A stretch of 64,000 bases of DNA from Saccharibacillus sp. CPCC 101409 (lineage in GTDB: Bacteria > Bacillota > Bacilli > Paenibacillales > Paenibacillaceae), in contig NZ_JAULSA010000003.1 of the NCBI RefSeq assembly GCF_030518235.1, positions 514,748 to 578,747 of the forward strand, written 5' to 3'. Below the pieces are notes generated by a model. That model was not told where the DNA came from and searched no databases. It saw nothing but the letters and a program-made list of their open reading frames with translations. The translations under genes and the position numbers were made by a program. Positions 44,917-53,617 of this stretch are shown here, piece by piece. Within the stretch, counting starts at the first letter, position 1. Every line of letters starts with the position of its first letter.

Positions 44917-46929
44917 CTACTCTTCGCCCTCGTAGATCCGGTCTTCGTCGTCCATCCAGCCGAATTCGCCGATATTGAATGTGCCTTTGGAGACGCGGAC
45001 AAAGTAGTCCGTTTCTTCGGTCCTCAGATACAGATTCAGCTTTTTCGCGCTCAAACCCGGAACGTTCAGCGAGAAATTGCCCGCCGAATCGACCTGTACG
45101 GGGTAATCGCCGATCGCTTTCCAATCCGGGAAAGCGGCATCGATCTTGATCTCCAATGCCCGGCCGGCCAGTTTCTCGAACATTCCCGTGACGTTCAAGG
45201 TACCGTTCGCTTCGTAACGGGCGATCAGGTACGGCTTCTCCAGATTGCCGGGCACGACATAATATTCTTCTTCCGGCAGCGCGGGCAGCGAAGCATCCGG
45301 GGAGACTTTGGCCGGCCGCGCGAGCAGCGAACCGTTCTTGGCCGGAAGCGCGCCCAGCAGAGCGGCCGCCTCGGCGAAGCTCAGCGTACGCTCCGGCGCG
45401 AAGCCGTCCAGGTAAGAACTGATTTCGCCGCGCATGTAGTCCAGGCCCATCACGTACTGATAAGCGGAGTCGCCGCTGTAGGAAACGCCGCTTGCGGCCG
45501 CGATCAGCTCCGCGGCTTTGCCGCGGGTAATCGCTTTATTGCGCGCCGCCGCCGATTGTATGCCGCCGACCGGCAGATTGCGCGCCGCAGCCGCGGCGTA
45601 AGCGCCGTCCGCCCAGTGCGCGGCTTTCTTGGGCGCGTATTTCGCGATATCCACGCGGTACGCCTGGAGCAGCAGCGTCAGGAATTCCGCTTCCGTTACC
45701 GCGCCGGCCGATTGGCGGGCCGGCGCGCCGGAGAGACGCGCCCAGGCGGCCGCGTCGCCGGAAGGCACCGCTTTTTGCGTCGTTTTGAGTTTCGGCAGGA
45801 CAACGATCCGGACAGAAACATCTTTACCGTTGTAAGCCGCTTTGACCGTGTAAGTGCCGGCTTTGGAGCCGTACACGCGTCCGTTCTTGATCCGGTAGCC
45901 CGCGTTCGACGCCGGACTCCACGCGACCAGGCTGGAGACTTCTTCGACCGGAGCGTTTGTCTGGCGGTATTCGGCATTCACGACCAGCGCGGCCGAATCG
46001 CCTTCGTTGACCATGACCTGCGGCAGCCGGGGCGACAGCCTGCGCAGCGGCAGTCCTTCCCCGGTACGGAACGACCAGGACCGCGTTCGGCGGGACGAGT
46101 CGCCTTCGATGGTATAGCTCAGCTCGGCCCGGTAAGTCCGGTTCGGGCGCAGGAGCTCTTTTGCCATAAAGAAAAGCCGGTCGCCGTGCTCGTCCGCATA
46201 ATAGTCCACGGATTCGCCCTGCTCGTTCTTGAGCGTGAAGCTGTACTCCGCGAAGTCCTCTTCGGCCTGCGCCGAAACGATATAACCGGAGTACTGCGCG
46301 CCGAACCAATCGAGCGGATTGGGAACTTCGAAGCCGTAGAACCCGATGCCCGTATTCTGCATGCCGTCGTACGGATAGACGAGCAGCGTATCCCGCGCGG
46401 CGTTGGCTTCGCCGGAGCCTCCCAGATCGAAGACGGCCGTGCCGTCCACGAGAGCGATGCCGACTTCGCTGTACGACGTGTCCAGAATGCCCGCCCGGTG
46501 GTAGGCCGTATCGAGCCAGGAATCGATGGCGTGCGAACTGCCGGGTTCCTTGAACGCCATGACTTCGCCGCCCGTTTCGCCGAAATGAACGGCGCCCCGA
46601 TAAGTCGGCGACCATCCCGCCGCCACGAAGCGTTCGCGTATGCTTTGGCCCGTAAAGCCCGGTCTGCCGAAGGTTTCGCTGTGCGGATCTTCCTTGGCTT
46701 CGGCTTCGTTCAGGTTATAGTACGAGGCGTGATTCTTCGCCGCCGCAGAAAGCGTTTCGCTTAAAACGACCGGCGGAGCGCCCGCTGCCGCGCGGATCTT
46801 GTTCAGCTTGTCCAGCGCCTGAAGCTGGTCCTGGTTGAACGCTTGGGCCGCTTGGGCCGGCTGCCCGGCCGGCAGGCACACGGCCAGCAGCGTCAGTACG
46901 AGCAGCCAAATTCCGAATTTTCTTGTCAT
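44917..46929 (-). CDS. Secreted CAP/SCP-domain protein with SLH-like region
   Basis: 670 residues. Signal peptide 1-28 (MTRKFGIWLLVLTLLAV...AQA). A CAP domain (about 35-165) contains NKIRAAAGAPPV, KNHASYYN and the SHAIDSWLDTAYHRAGIL region. Central beta-rich/Ig-like domains follow, then a degenerate pair of S-layer-homology motifs (about 440-560: TEAEFLTLLLQAY, ITRGKAAELIAA, LSFAEAAALL), and a small C-terminal beta domain. Probably held at the cell surface. ATG 46929 follows GAGGAGTGGG. It lies 92 nt downstream of an HTH-TPR regulator on the same strand with no terminator between, so it may be a target or operon partner. Confidence 0.8.
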   Translation of the reverse strand: MTRKFGIWLLVLTLLAVCLPAGQPAQAAQAFNQDQLQALDKLNKIRAAAGAPPVVLSETLSAAAKNHASYYNLNEAEAKEDPHSETFGRPGFTGQSIRERFVAAGWSPTYRGAVHFGETGGEVMAFKEPGSSHAIDSWLDTAYHRAGILDTSYSEVGIALVDGTAVFDLGGSGEANAARDTLLVYPYDGMQNTGIGFYGFEVPNPLDWFGAQYSGYIVSAQAEEDFAEYSFTLKNEQGESVDYYADEHGDRLFFMAKELLRPNRTYRAELSYTIEGDSSRRTRSWSFRTGEGLPLRRLSPRLPQVMVNEGDSAALVVNAEYRQTNAPVEEVSSLVAWSPASNAGYRIKNGRVYGSKAGTYTVKAAYNGKDVSVRIVVLPKLKTTQKAVPSGDAAAWARLSGAPARQSAGAVTEAEFLTLLLQAYRVDIAKYAPKKAAHWADGAYAAAAARNLPVGGIQSAAARNKAITRGKAAELIAAASGVSYSGDSAYQYVMGLDYMRGEISSYLDGFAPERTLSFAEAAALLGALPAKNGSLLARPAKVSPDASLPALPEEEYYVVPGNLEKPYLIARYEANGTLNVTGMFEKLAGRALEIKIDAAFPDWKAIGDYPVQVDSAGNFSLNVPGLSAKKLNLYLRTEETDYFVRVSKGTFNIGEFGWMDDEDRIYEGEE

Positions 46930-47021
46930 TCTTCCCACTCCTCTATATAGGCGCGCGCAAAACTTCTTTTTCGCCGCGGACACGCCGCGGGAATCGCACT
47001 GCCGATTCGATTCCCGGCGGC

Positions 47022-48395
47022 TCAATCGTCCGCGGCTTCGTCCGGCTCCGCTTCGTTTGTCGGCGTCTCCGCGCCCAGCATCGGCGGCATCGACAGCAGC
47101 GAAGCCAGCTGGCGGAAGTGCTGCTGATTATTCAGTTCCTGCGACAGCTTCCAGCATTCGCGCACATGCCGAGAAGATTGATCGCGGCGGCCGCGGCGCT
47201 GTTCGTAGACCGCAAGCTGGTAATGCAGGCTGGCGAACGTGCTGCGCGTGACCGCTTCGGGATAATAGCTGTCCGGGCGCTGCTCCAGATAACGTTCGAT
47301 CGGCTCGAAGTAGCGGCCGAGCAGATCGTCCACGTCGGCGTCGTACTTGTTGGCCGCTTCGACGAGAATGACCAGGCAGAGCACGACTTCGTGCGGATGG
47401 CTGTCCATATACGCGGCGTATTCCGGCAGCACCGAGAAGTTGCCGGTCAGCAGTTCCAGATCCATGCCGTTGCCGTGCGCGAACACTTTGAACAGCTCGA
47501 CTTCGGTCCGCCCTTCGTCGTCCAGTCCTTCGAACCCGCTCAAATCCCCGTACATCGCGCTGTAAGGCTTCGCTTCTTCGTAACGCTCCTGCTCGATCAG
47601 CGCCAGCTGTTTATGCAGCAGGGCGCTGCCGTAATAGAACACGAGCGGCTTGACCGGCAGCGGCCGGGGTTCGTTCTCGGCCGGCGCGGCCGGCGCGCCT
47701 TTGCGCTCTTCGTCGTACACGTTGCGCGCCGTTTCGTACAGCTCGTCGGCCATTTTTTCCATTTCGGCGAATTTGCCCAGCTCGTAATAAATATTGCCCA
47801 GCCGCAGCAGCGCGTCCAGCCGGAGACGTTCCGGCAGCGCGGAGCGGAAGCATTCGAACTGGACCGCCGCTTTCAGATTTTCTTCGCCGTCTTCGCCCAG
47901 CCGCGTGCGGAACAGGCGGTACTGGCTGATCGACAAACGTTCGGCGTGCTGGTGTTTTTCGTGGTCGATCACATTTTTGTAAAAAGGCGCGGACGCTTTG
48001 AATTTGCCGGCCATAAACAGGCTTTCGCCCGTATCGAACACGAACGGCAGGTATTTCAGGTCTTCGAGCAGCCGGTTCAGCACTTCCCGCAGCAGATCGT
48101 AACGACCCAGCTCGGCGCAGGCCAGCAGGAAAGGCTCGATCCGCCTGCGGTTCGGCCTGCCGTCGTAAAAGCATTCCCCCACATAATCGTCGAACAGCCA
48201 GTCCGCCGGTTTGCCCAGCGCCTCGGTGATGGTCTTGAGCTGGTGGAAAGAAATCGGTTTGGGCGGCGTACTGTTCAGAATCGCGCTGAATACGCCCCGG
48301 TTGATGCCCGATTTATCGCTAAACGTCGAAAAGTTATACCCCTGCCTTGACATTTCCCGCTCGATCGCCGCACGCAGTTTAAACGATTTTTCCAT
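47022..48395 (-). CDS. HTH+TPR regulator, RRNPP-like paralog 1
   Basis: 457 residues. An XRE-type HTH (about 8-70: YNFSTFSDKSGINRGVFSAILN...PISFHQLKTITEALG) is followed by the family motif ECFYDGRPNRRRIEPF (about 80-95) and then helical TPR-like repeats to the C-terminus, the layout of peptide-sensing RRNPP receptors. The start overlaps the end of paralog 2 by 17 nt, so both form one operon. Soluble, no signal peptide. No short propeptide ORF follows; the next gene is the CAP/SLH protein. Confidence 0.75.
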   Translation of the reverse strand: MEKSFKLRAAIEREMSRQGYNFSTFSDKSGINRGVFSAILNSTPPKPISFHQLKTITEALGKPADWLFDDYVGECFYDGRPNRRRIEPFLLACAELGRYDLLREVLNRLLEDLKYLPFVFDTGESLFMAGKFKASAPFYKNVIDHEKHQHAERLSISQYRLFRTRLGEDGEENLKAAVQFECFRSALPERLRLDALLRLGNIYYELGKFAEMEKMADELYETARNVYDEERKGAPAAPAENEPRPLPVKPLVFYYGSALLHKQLALIEQERYEEAKPYSAMYGDLSGFEGLDDEGRTEVELFKVFAHGNGMDLELLTGNFSVLPEYAAYMDSHPHEVVLCLVILVEAANKYDADVDDLLGRYFEPIERYLEQRPDSYYPEAVTRSTFASLHYQLAVYEQRRGRRDQSSRHVRECWKLSQELNNQQHFRQLASLLSMPPMLGAETPTNEAEPDEAADD

Positions 48396-49740
48396 AGTCC
48401 ACCTCTCGAAGTCCCGTCGTGCCGGCGGTTCCGCTGTATGTCGTCGTCAGTGAGGCGAGCAGTCGGAACATCCGGTTGTTGTTTAATTTGCGTGAAAGCT
48501 CCCAGCTCTCCAGGGCGCGCCGGTGCGCTTCGCCTTTTCGTCCCCGATTCCAGTGATACACGGACAGCTGGTACAGCAGGCGGGCGAAACGGTTGCGGTC
48601 CAGCTGCCTGCGTTTGCGGTCGGCGCGATGCTGAAGCAGCTCCCGCAGTTCCGGCGAAAAACGGTTTAGCCATTCGTCGACGGAGAACCCGAAACGATTC
48701 GCGGCTTCGACCATGGCGATCAGGCCGGGCACGATTTCTTCCGGATGTTCTTCGAGCAGACGGATGTAATCCGGCAGCACGTTCCGCTCCCCGTTCATCA
48801 GGCGGCAGCCGAGCCGGTTGGCTTTGGCGTAGACGCCCAGTTCGCGGACGACGGACTGTTCCCGGTTTTCTTTTTGCGACAGCCAGGACAGGTTCTCGTA
48901 CCGGTCCGAGCAGGACGCCGCTTCGCGAAACCGGCCCAGATCGCAAAGCGCGGCCTGCTTCAGCATATGGCTGTATCCGTAATAAGCGGCGGGCGTGCAG
49001 CCAAGCGGGTAAGCAGGATTGAACGTTCTGGCGGGAGGATGCCTGCGCGTTCCGAACAGGCGGAGGCATAGCGAAACGAATTCGTCGGCGATCCGTTCCA
49101 GCTCTTCCGATTCCATCAGTCCGTACAGCAAACAGCCCATGACGAGCAGCGCGTCGAGCTTTAATTCGGCAGGCAGATTGACGCGGTAAGGCGAGAAAGC
49201 GTTAAGTGCTTTTAAATTGCGTTCCCCGTCCTCGCCCAGCCGAAGCATGAACAGGCGGTAGTGACAGATCGCCGTTTCGGCCGAATGCCTGTCCCGGTTG
49301 TGGATGAGGATGTATTCATATAAACGTTCGGTTTGCGGTTTGGTTTCTTCTTCCTGCCGGCGTTCCGCAATTTCGAACAGCAGGGGCAAATACCGGGGCT
49401 CGTCTTCGAGCCGGTTCAGCACCTGCTCCAGCGCGTCCGGCCGCCCCAGGCGGATACAGCTTTCCACGAAAGGTTCGATCCGGCTCCGGTTCGGTCTGCC
49501 GCCGAAGAAGCATTCTTCGATATATAAAGGGTAAAAGAAGTCTTCCGGAAAGCCGAGCGCCGTTGTGATCCGCGTCAGCTGGTCGAACGAAAGCGGAGCG
49601 AATCCGTCAGCCCGGCGCACAAAGATCCCGCTGAGCGTTCCGCGGCTGATGCCCGTTTTTTCCGATAACCCCGAGAAATTGTAGCCCAATCTGCGCATAT
49701 TCCGTTGGATGACCGAACGAAGTAGGATAAAATTCTGCAT
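48379..49740 (-). CDS. HTH+TPR regulator, RRNPP-like paralog 2
   Basis: 453 residues, same design: HTH (YNFSGLSEKTGISRGTLSGIF), family motif ECFFGGRPNRSRIEPF, then TPR-like helices. GC-rich like the surrounding core genes. ATG 49740 after GAGGTGCCATC. Upstream partner of paralog 1 (17-nt overlap). No propeptide gene is visible on the strand between or after them, so its signal may come from elsewhere or it may be an orphan. Confidence 0.72.
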   Translation of the reverse strand: MQNFILLRSVIQRNMRRLGYNFSGLSEKTGISRGTLSGIFVRRADGFAPLSFDQLTRITTALGFPEDFFYPLYIEECFFGGRPNRSRIEPFVESCIRLGRPDALEQVLNRLEDEPRYLPLLFEIAERRQEEETKPQTERLYEYILIHNRDRHSAETAICHYRLFMLRLGEDGERNLKALNAFSPYRVNLPAELKLDALLVMGCLLYGLMESEELERIADEFVSLCLRLFGTRRHPPARTFNPAYPLGCTPAAYYGYSHMLKQAALCDLGRFREAASCSDRYENLSWLSQKENREQSVVRELGVYAKANRLGCRLMNGERNVLPDYIRLLEEHPEEIVPGLIAMVEAANRFGFSVDEWLNRFSPELRELLQHRADRKRRQLDRNRFARLLYQLSVYHWNRGRKGEAHRRALESWELSRKLNNNRMFRLLASLTTTYSGTAGTTGLREVDYGKIV

Positions 49741-50026
49741 GATGGCACCTCGATACGAAATATGAAAAAGCCACCCCGAGGATGGCGATAAAACGATTAA
49801 ATTGCAGACAAAAATACTGCATGCTTGCTAAAGCCAATTGAGTCATTATAAGCCGAGATACTGAAACGTTTGGGAAACTTATTTAATATCTATTTATAAA
49901 GCCGGAAAAGGACTGGAAATTGTGACGGCTTCTTTAACGCGGCTCCAAGTGAATGGGATAAAGCGTTTCAACGCATGTCGTGCACGGTTGTTTCTAGAGT
50001 ATACCACGACTGAAAGAAGGAACCGT

Positions 50027-51232
50027 ATGACTGGAAACAAGCCGGATTTTTGGGACGAACTCGATTCGCTCTATGCAAGCGGGCGTTTCGAAGAAACGGC
50101 GGTTCGGACGCGCGACATATTGGACGAATACGGCCCGGACGCTTCGCTGCTGAATATTCTGGCGAGATGCGAGACGTATTTGGGACGTTATGGGCAGGCG
50201 CTGCGATTACTGGAACAGGCGTCGGAACTTTCCCCGGATTGGCCGCGTTTATGGTTCAACCGGAGTATCGTTTATCTGAAAATGGGGAACGAGAAGCTCG
50301 CCGAGGAAGTATGCAAACGGGCGCTGGAGATGGGCGGAGACGAAGACGACGCCTGGTATTACCTGGGCGTCGTTTACGAACGAACCGGAAGACCGGCCGA
50401 AGCGGAGAAGTGCTACCGCGAATCGCTCGAATACGATCGCGAGCAGCCGGAAACGCTGTTGAATCTGGCTGTAGTCCTGTTCGATCAGGACGAAGAAGCG
50501 CACGCCGAGGAGTGCAAAGCGCTGCTGAACGAACTGCTGCGGCTGGAACCGGACCACACGGACGCCCTGTATAGTCTTGGGATTATCCTGAAAAAGAACG
50601 GGGATTTCGAAGGCGGCATGGCGGCGTTTGCGCGAATCGCCGAACTCGATCCCACAGACCGCGAAGCGGCCTGGCAGTTGGCGAAGCTGGAAGAAATGGA
50701 GCTTGAGCGCCGGGTGCTCGAAGCGGAAGCCGCAGCGAAGAATAAGCGGCAGCCGCATATCGAACAGGCGCTGAACCCGCTTGCCGGCTTGCCTTTGCAC
50801 AAAGTCGGCCGGGCGGCGGGAATGATATGGGTGATCTTTGGAGCGGCAGGAGAACAGGCGCCGAGAGGCGAATGGGCGCTGCATATCCAGTGTCCCTGGC
50901 GCTGGAGCGCGGAAGATCGTATTTTGCTGGGTTACGGCGATCTGTTCGAACCGTCTTCCGCTCGATCGGAACAAGACGGGCCGTTCGACTGGGACGTGCG
51001 CGGCGCGAACCGGTTTGATGAACGCGCGGTCTTTTTTAACGAGGATCGCGCCGGAAAGATCGTCTGTACGTCTGCGCAAAACGATCGGCTGGGCGGAGCC
51101 AGACTGCTTTTTGACGACGGGTCGGTTCTGGAGATATTCCCGAGCGATTCGCTTGAGGACGAATTCTGGCGCATATTCAGGCCGGGAGATCCCGAGTCGC
51201 ATACGGTTGTGACGGGGGACGGTATTGAATAA
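50027..51232 (+). CDS. TPR protein with uncharacterised C-terminal domain
   Basis: About 401 residues. The N-terminal half holds five or more canonical TPRs (RTRDILDEYGPDASLLNILARC, LWFNRSIVYLKMGNEKLAEE, DAWYYLGVVYERTGRPAEAEK and so on). The last ~140 residues (from LNPLAGLPLHKVGRAAGM) form a separate mixed domain with WALHIQCPWRW and RLLFDDGSVLEIFPSD, which I do not recognise by name but which resembles globular domains common in small operons of immunity-like genes. ATG 50027 after GAAGGAA. First of three overlapping genes. Confidence 0.65.
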   Translation: MTGNKPDFWDELDSLYASGRFEETAVRTRDILDEYGPDASLLNILARCETYLGRYGQALRLLEQASELSPDWPRLWFNRSIVYLKMGNEKLAEEVCKRALEMGGDEDDAWYYLGVVYERTGRPAEAEKCYRESLEYDREQPETLLNLAVVLFDQDEEAHAEECKALLNELLRLEPDHTDALYSLGIILKKNGDFEGGMAAFARIAELDPTDREAAWQLAKLEEMELERRVLEAEAAAKNKRQPHIEQALNPLAGLPLHKVGRAAGMIWVIFGAAGEQAPRGEWALHIQCPWRWSAEDRILLGYGDLFEPSSARSEQDGPFDWDVRGANRFDERAVFFNEDRAGKIVCTSAQNDRLGGARLLFDDGSVLEIFPSDSLEDEFWRIFRPGDPESHTVVTGDGIE

Positions 51233-51677
51233 CGAGAAAAGGAAGATGCCCATGCGCGAGCGCGAAGATTGCCCGAAGTATGTTACATGGCAGGCGCGGG
51301 AAGGACTTGAACTCCTGCTGACCTTTGCGGAAGAAGCCGGCCAGCTCGAACAGGACTGGGAATACGTCGCCGGCGATCCCGAGCGGATCGACGAGTTCCT
51401 GAACGTTTACGAACAGGCGGAGCTGACGATCGACGAACGATTTGCTTTGATGATTATCATCATTTCGTCTTACGACGATTGGCTGAGCACAGCGAGCGAA
51501 AGCCGGGACGAATGGCCGCGTATCGCCGCTCACCTGGTCCGAAATTCGAGTATACATTGGAATACGGTTGAGTACTGGTCTCTTCTGGACGAAGACGATC
51601 CGGAGAACTGGTGGCCGTCAGCTCCACTTATGCGCGGAATTTGGGAGGAGTATCGGCAATGTCCCGAAATCGTCTGA
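51225..51677 (+). CDS. Uncharacterised small acidic protein
   Basis: Up to 150 residues from TTG 51225, which overlaps the preceding stop; ATG 51252 (MREREDCPKYV) with AAGGAAG upstream is an alternative start. Acidic and Trp-rich (STASESRDEWPRIAAHL, ENWWPSAPLMRGIWEEY). No motif recognised. Position in a tight operon between a TPR protein and a helical protein is the only functional clue. Confidence 0.6.
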   Translation: MNNEKRKMPMREREDCPKYVTWQAREGLELLLTFAEEAGQLEQDWEYVAGDPERIDEFLNVYEQAELTIDERFALMIIIISSYDDWLSTASESRDEWPRIAAHLVRNSSIHWNTVEYWSLLDEDDPENWWPSAPLMRGIWEEYRQCPEIV

Positions 51678-52255
51678 TCGATATACTACGCGACCCCTCC
51701 GCAAACGAAGCCGAACGAGACGACGCGGCGATGCAGCTTGAGTTGTATCCGGACGAGGAGACGATCGCGGCCCTGCTCGAAGCGGCGAACGACGAGGCCT
51801 ACAGCGAAATGATTCGCGGAAGCTGCGGCGAGTCGCTGGCGGGAATCTGGCTGGAGCAACAAGCGATCGATTTCGAACGTTTGGCGCTGCTGACGGATAT
51901 CGCCCGCGAAGAAGCGGTGAGCTTGATCCGCAGCCGGGAGCCGTCCGCCTATGAAGCTTTTCTCGATTATCTGGACGTGGAGCGGGTGCTTCAAGAGCTG
52001 ATCCGCGATTCCAGACTTACCCTGACGGAAAGCGAAGTAGGGTTCTCAAGGAATTATGTCTACCATTCGGAATACGAGATGGCGTTCGAAGGCCTGGTGA
52101 TTCAGCTGTATCGAAAAGGGACATATCCCGCCGACTTCGATTATGCCCGCTGGCGCGACCTCGCCCTGACCTTCGACCTGCGCAAAGAAGCGATGTACGA
52201 CCCGGACTTCTGGGAAACGTTCAAAGCATGGGCAGCGGCTTATCCAGGCCATTAG
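51659..52255 (+). CDS. Uncharacterised helical (HEAT-like) protein
   Basis: About 198 residues from ATG 51659 (GGGAGGAG upstream); overlaps the previous gene by 19 nt. The N-terminal half (NEAERDDAAMQLELYPDEETIAALLEAAND...) looks like HEAT-type helical hairpins. C-terminal DPDFWETFKAWAAAYPGH. Function unknown. A terminator stem starts inside its last codons. Confidence 0.6.
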   Translation: MSRNRLIDILRDPSANEAERDDAAMQLELYPDEETIAALLEAANDEAYSEMIRGSCGESLAGIWLEQQAIDFERLALLTDIAREEAVSLIRSREPSAYEAFLDYLDVERVLQELIRDSRLTLTESEVGFSRNYVYHSEYEMAFEGLVIQLYRKGTYPADFDYARWRDLALTFDLRKEAMYDPDFWETFKAWAAAYPGH

Positions 52256-52275
52256 AACCGGACAAGCCGCTTTTT
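52235..52275 (+). terminator. Intrinsic terminator overlapping the end of the three-gene operon
   Basis: GCGGCTT-TCC pairs with GGA-AAGCCGC with the stop codon in the loop, followed by TTTTT. It also abuts the end of the convergent paralog 3. Confidence 0.65.
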
Positions 52276-53603
52276 CATGTTTCTTCTACAGGTGTGTTAT
52301 ACATGACCGCCAGCGAAGCAAACATGCGCAGATGCGAATGGTTGTTGAGTTCCTGGGAAAGCTCCCAGCTTTGCATGGCGGCTTGCAGGGATTCTTCGTA
52401 ACGGCCCCGGTTATACTGGTAGACGGATAGTTTTTGGAGGAAAAGGACGTAACGGTTGCGGGAAAAATTCATATTGTAGGCATTATCATTCAGGCTCATA
52501 TAATTATGAAGAGGAGCTTTGAAAATATCCAGAACATCATCTAGATTGAACTGAAAGGAACAGGCAGCGTCCAGCATCGTAATTATACCGGGCAGAATTT
52601 CAGGCGGATGATCGATCAGCAGCGGAACATACTCGGTCAAAGCTTCTTCTTGACCTTGTAATAATCGCAAACTAATTTCGTTGAATCGATAATACAAGTT
52701 GAATCTTCGCACATAAAAAATTCCTATTTCACTGGAGCCGGCCAACCAACTCAGATCCTTATATTTTTGCTGACACAATGCAGCTTCTTCAAAATCCCCT
52801 TTATCCGTTAGATGTGCTTCTTTCAATAGATGACTCTGACCGTAATAGTAAATAGGCGGATGAATAAGCGGATAAGCCGCATTGAACTTGAAAAGACGAG
52901 GACGGTCAGACGTGCCAAAAAGGCGTATGCACAAATGAATAAATTCTTCGCACATTGGCAGAATATCTTTGGTGTCTTCGTATATGTGTTTAGCGTTTAT
53001 GATGGCTAAAAGAGCAGTCAATTTCAGTTCGTCAGGCAGTTGGTCCTTTACCGAGAAGACCTTTTCTATCAGCTTGGAGTTGCTTTCTTCGTCCGTTCCT
53101 TTGTGCATTCTGAACATTCTAAAATGTGCCACCGCCAAACGCTCCGACGTCAGGTCTGTTTCATGATCTATTATCCATTGGAAGAATGGAGTTGACCGCT
53201 TGTCGTCATACGATTGAACCAATCTCTCTGCAATTTCAAAAATAAAGGCAAGGCTCCGCTCACGATGTTCTGACGATAAATGGAACAACACTTTGCGAAT
53301 ATAGGATTGCTTGTTCTGTTCCGCGCAGCGAATCAAGAACGGCTCGATCCGGCTTCGATTCGGCTTTCCTCCATAAAAACATTCATCTATGTATAATTCA
53401 AAGTAATGATCTTCAGGATATCCGAGGGCCAGAGTGATTTTAGTTAAGTACTGGAAGGCGATAGGTTTGGGTTCTTTTTTGCGAAAGATCAGACTAAATA
53501 CGCTTCGATTCAATCCCGCGCGCTTGGCTAAATCCGAGAAAGTTAGGTTTCGGTCTTTGATCTCTTGTTGGAGCGCAAGGCGCAGCGGAAATAGAGAGTT
53601 CAT
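52275..53603 (-). CDS. HTH+TPR regulator, RRNPP-like paralog 3
   Basis: 442 residues: HTH (LTFSDLAKRAGLNRSVFSLIFRKKEPKPIAF), motif ECFYGGKPNRSRIEPF, then TPR-like helices ending EESLQAAMQSWELSQELNNHSHLRMFASLAVMY. Visibly AT-richer than the flanking core genes. Its RBS (AAGGAGG) is formed over the stop codon of paralog 4, 14 nt upstream, so 4 and 3 are one operon. No propeptide ORF after it: the gene ends 19 nt from the convergent operon. Confidence 0.72.
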   Translation of the reverse strand: MNSLFPLRLALQQEIKDRNLTFSDLAKRAGLNRSVFSLIFRKKEPKPIAFQYLTKITLALGYPEDHYFELYIDECFYGGKPNRSRIEPFLIRCAEQNKQSYIRKVLFHLSSEHRERSLAFIFEIAERLVQSYDDKRSTPFFQWIIDHETDLTSERLAVAHFRMFRMHKGTDEESNSKLIEKVFSVKDQLPDELKLTALLAIINAKHIYEDTKDILPMCEEFIHLCIRLFGTSDRPRLFKFNAAYPLIHPPIYYYGQSHLLKEAHLTDKGDFEEAALCQQKYKDLSWLAGSSEIGIFYVRRFNLYYRFNEISLRLLQGQEEALTEYVPLLIDHPPEILPGIITMLDAACSFQFNLDDVLDIFKAPLHNYMSLNDNAYNMNFSRNRYVLFLQKLSVYQYNRGRYEESLQAAMQSWELSQELNNHSHLRMFASLAVMYNTPVEET

Positions 53604-53617
53604 CGTGTAAGACCTCC

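Noticed and set aside
49607..49846. 79-codon minus-strand ORF upstream of receptor paralog 2 as a propeptide
   Set aside because: It is upstream and overlaps the receptor start in another frame, lacks a clean signal peptide and RBS, unlike the downstream overlap seen for paralog 5.
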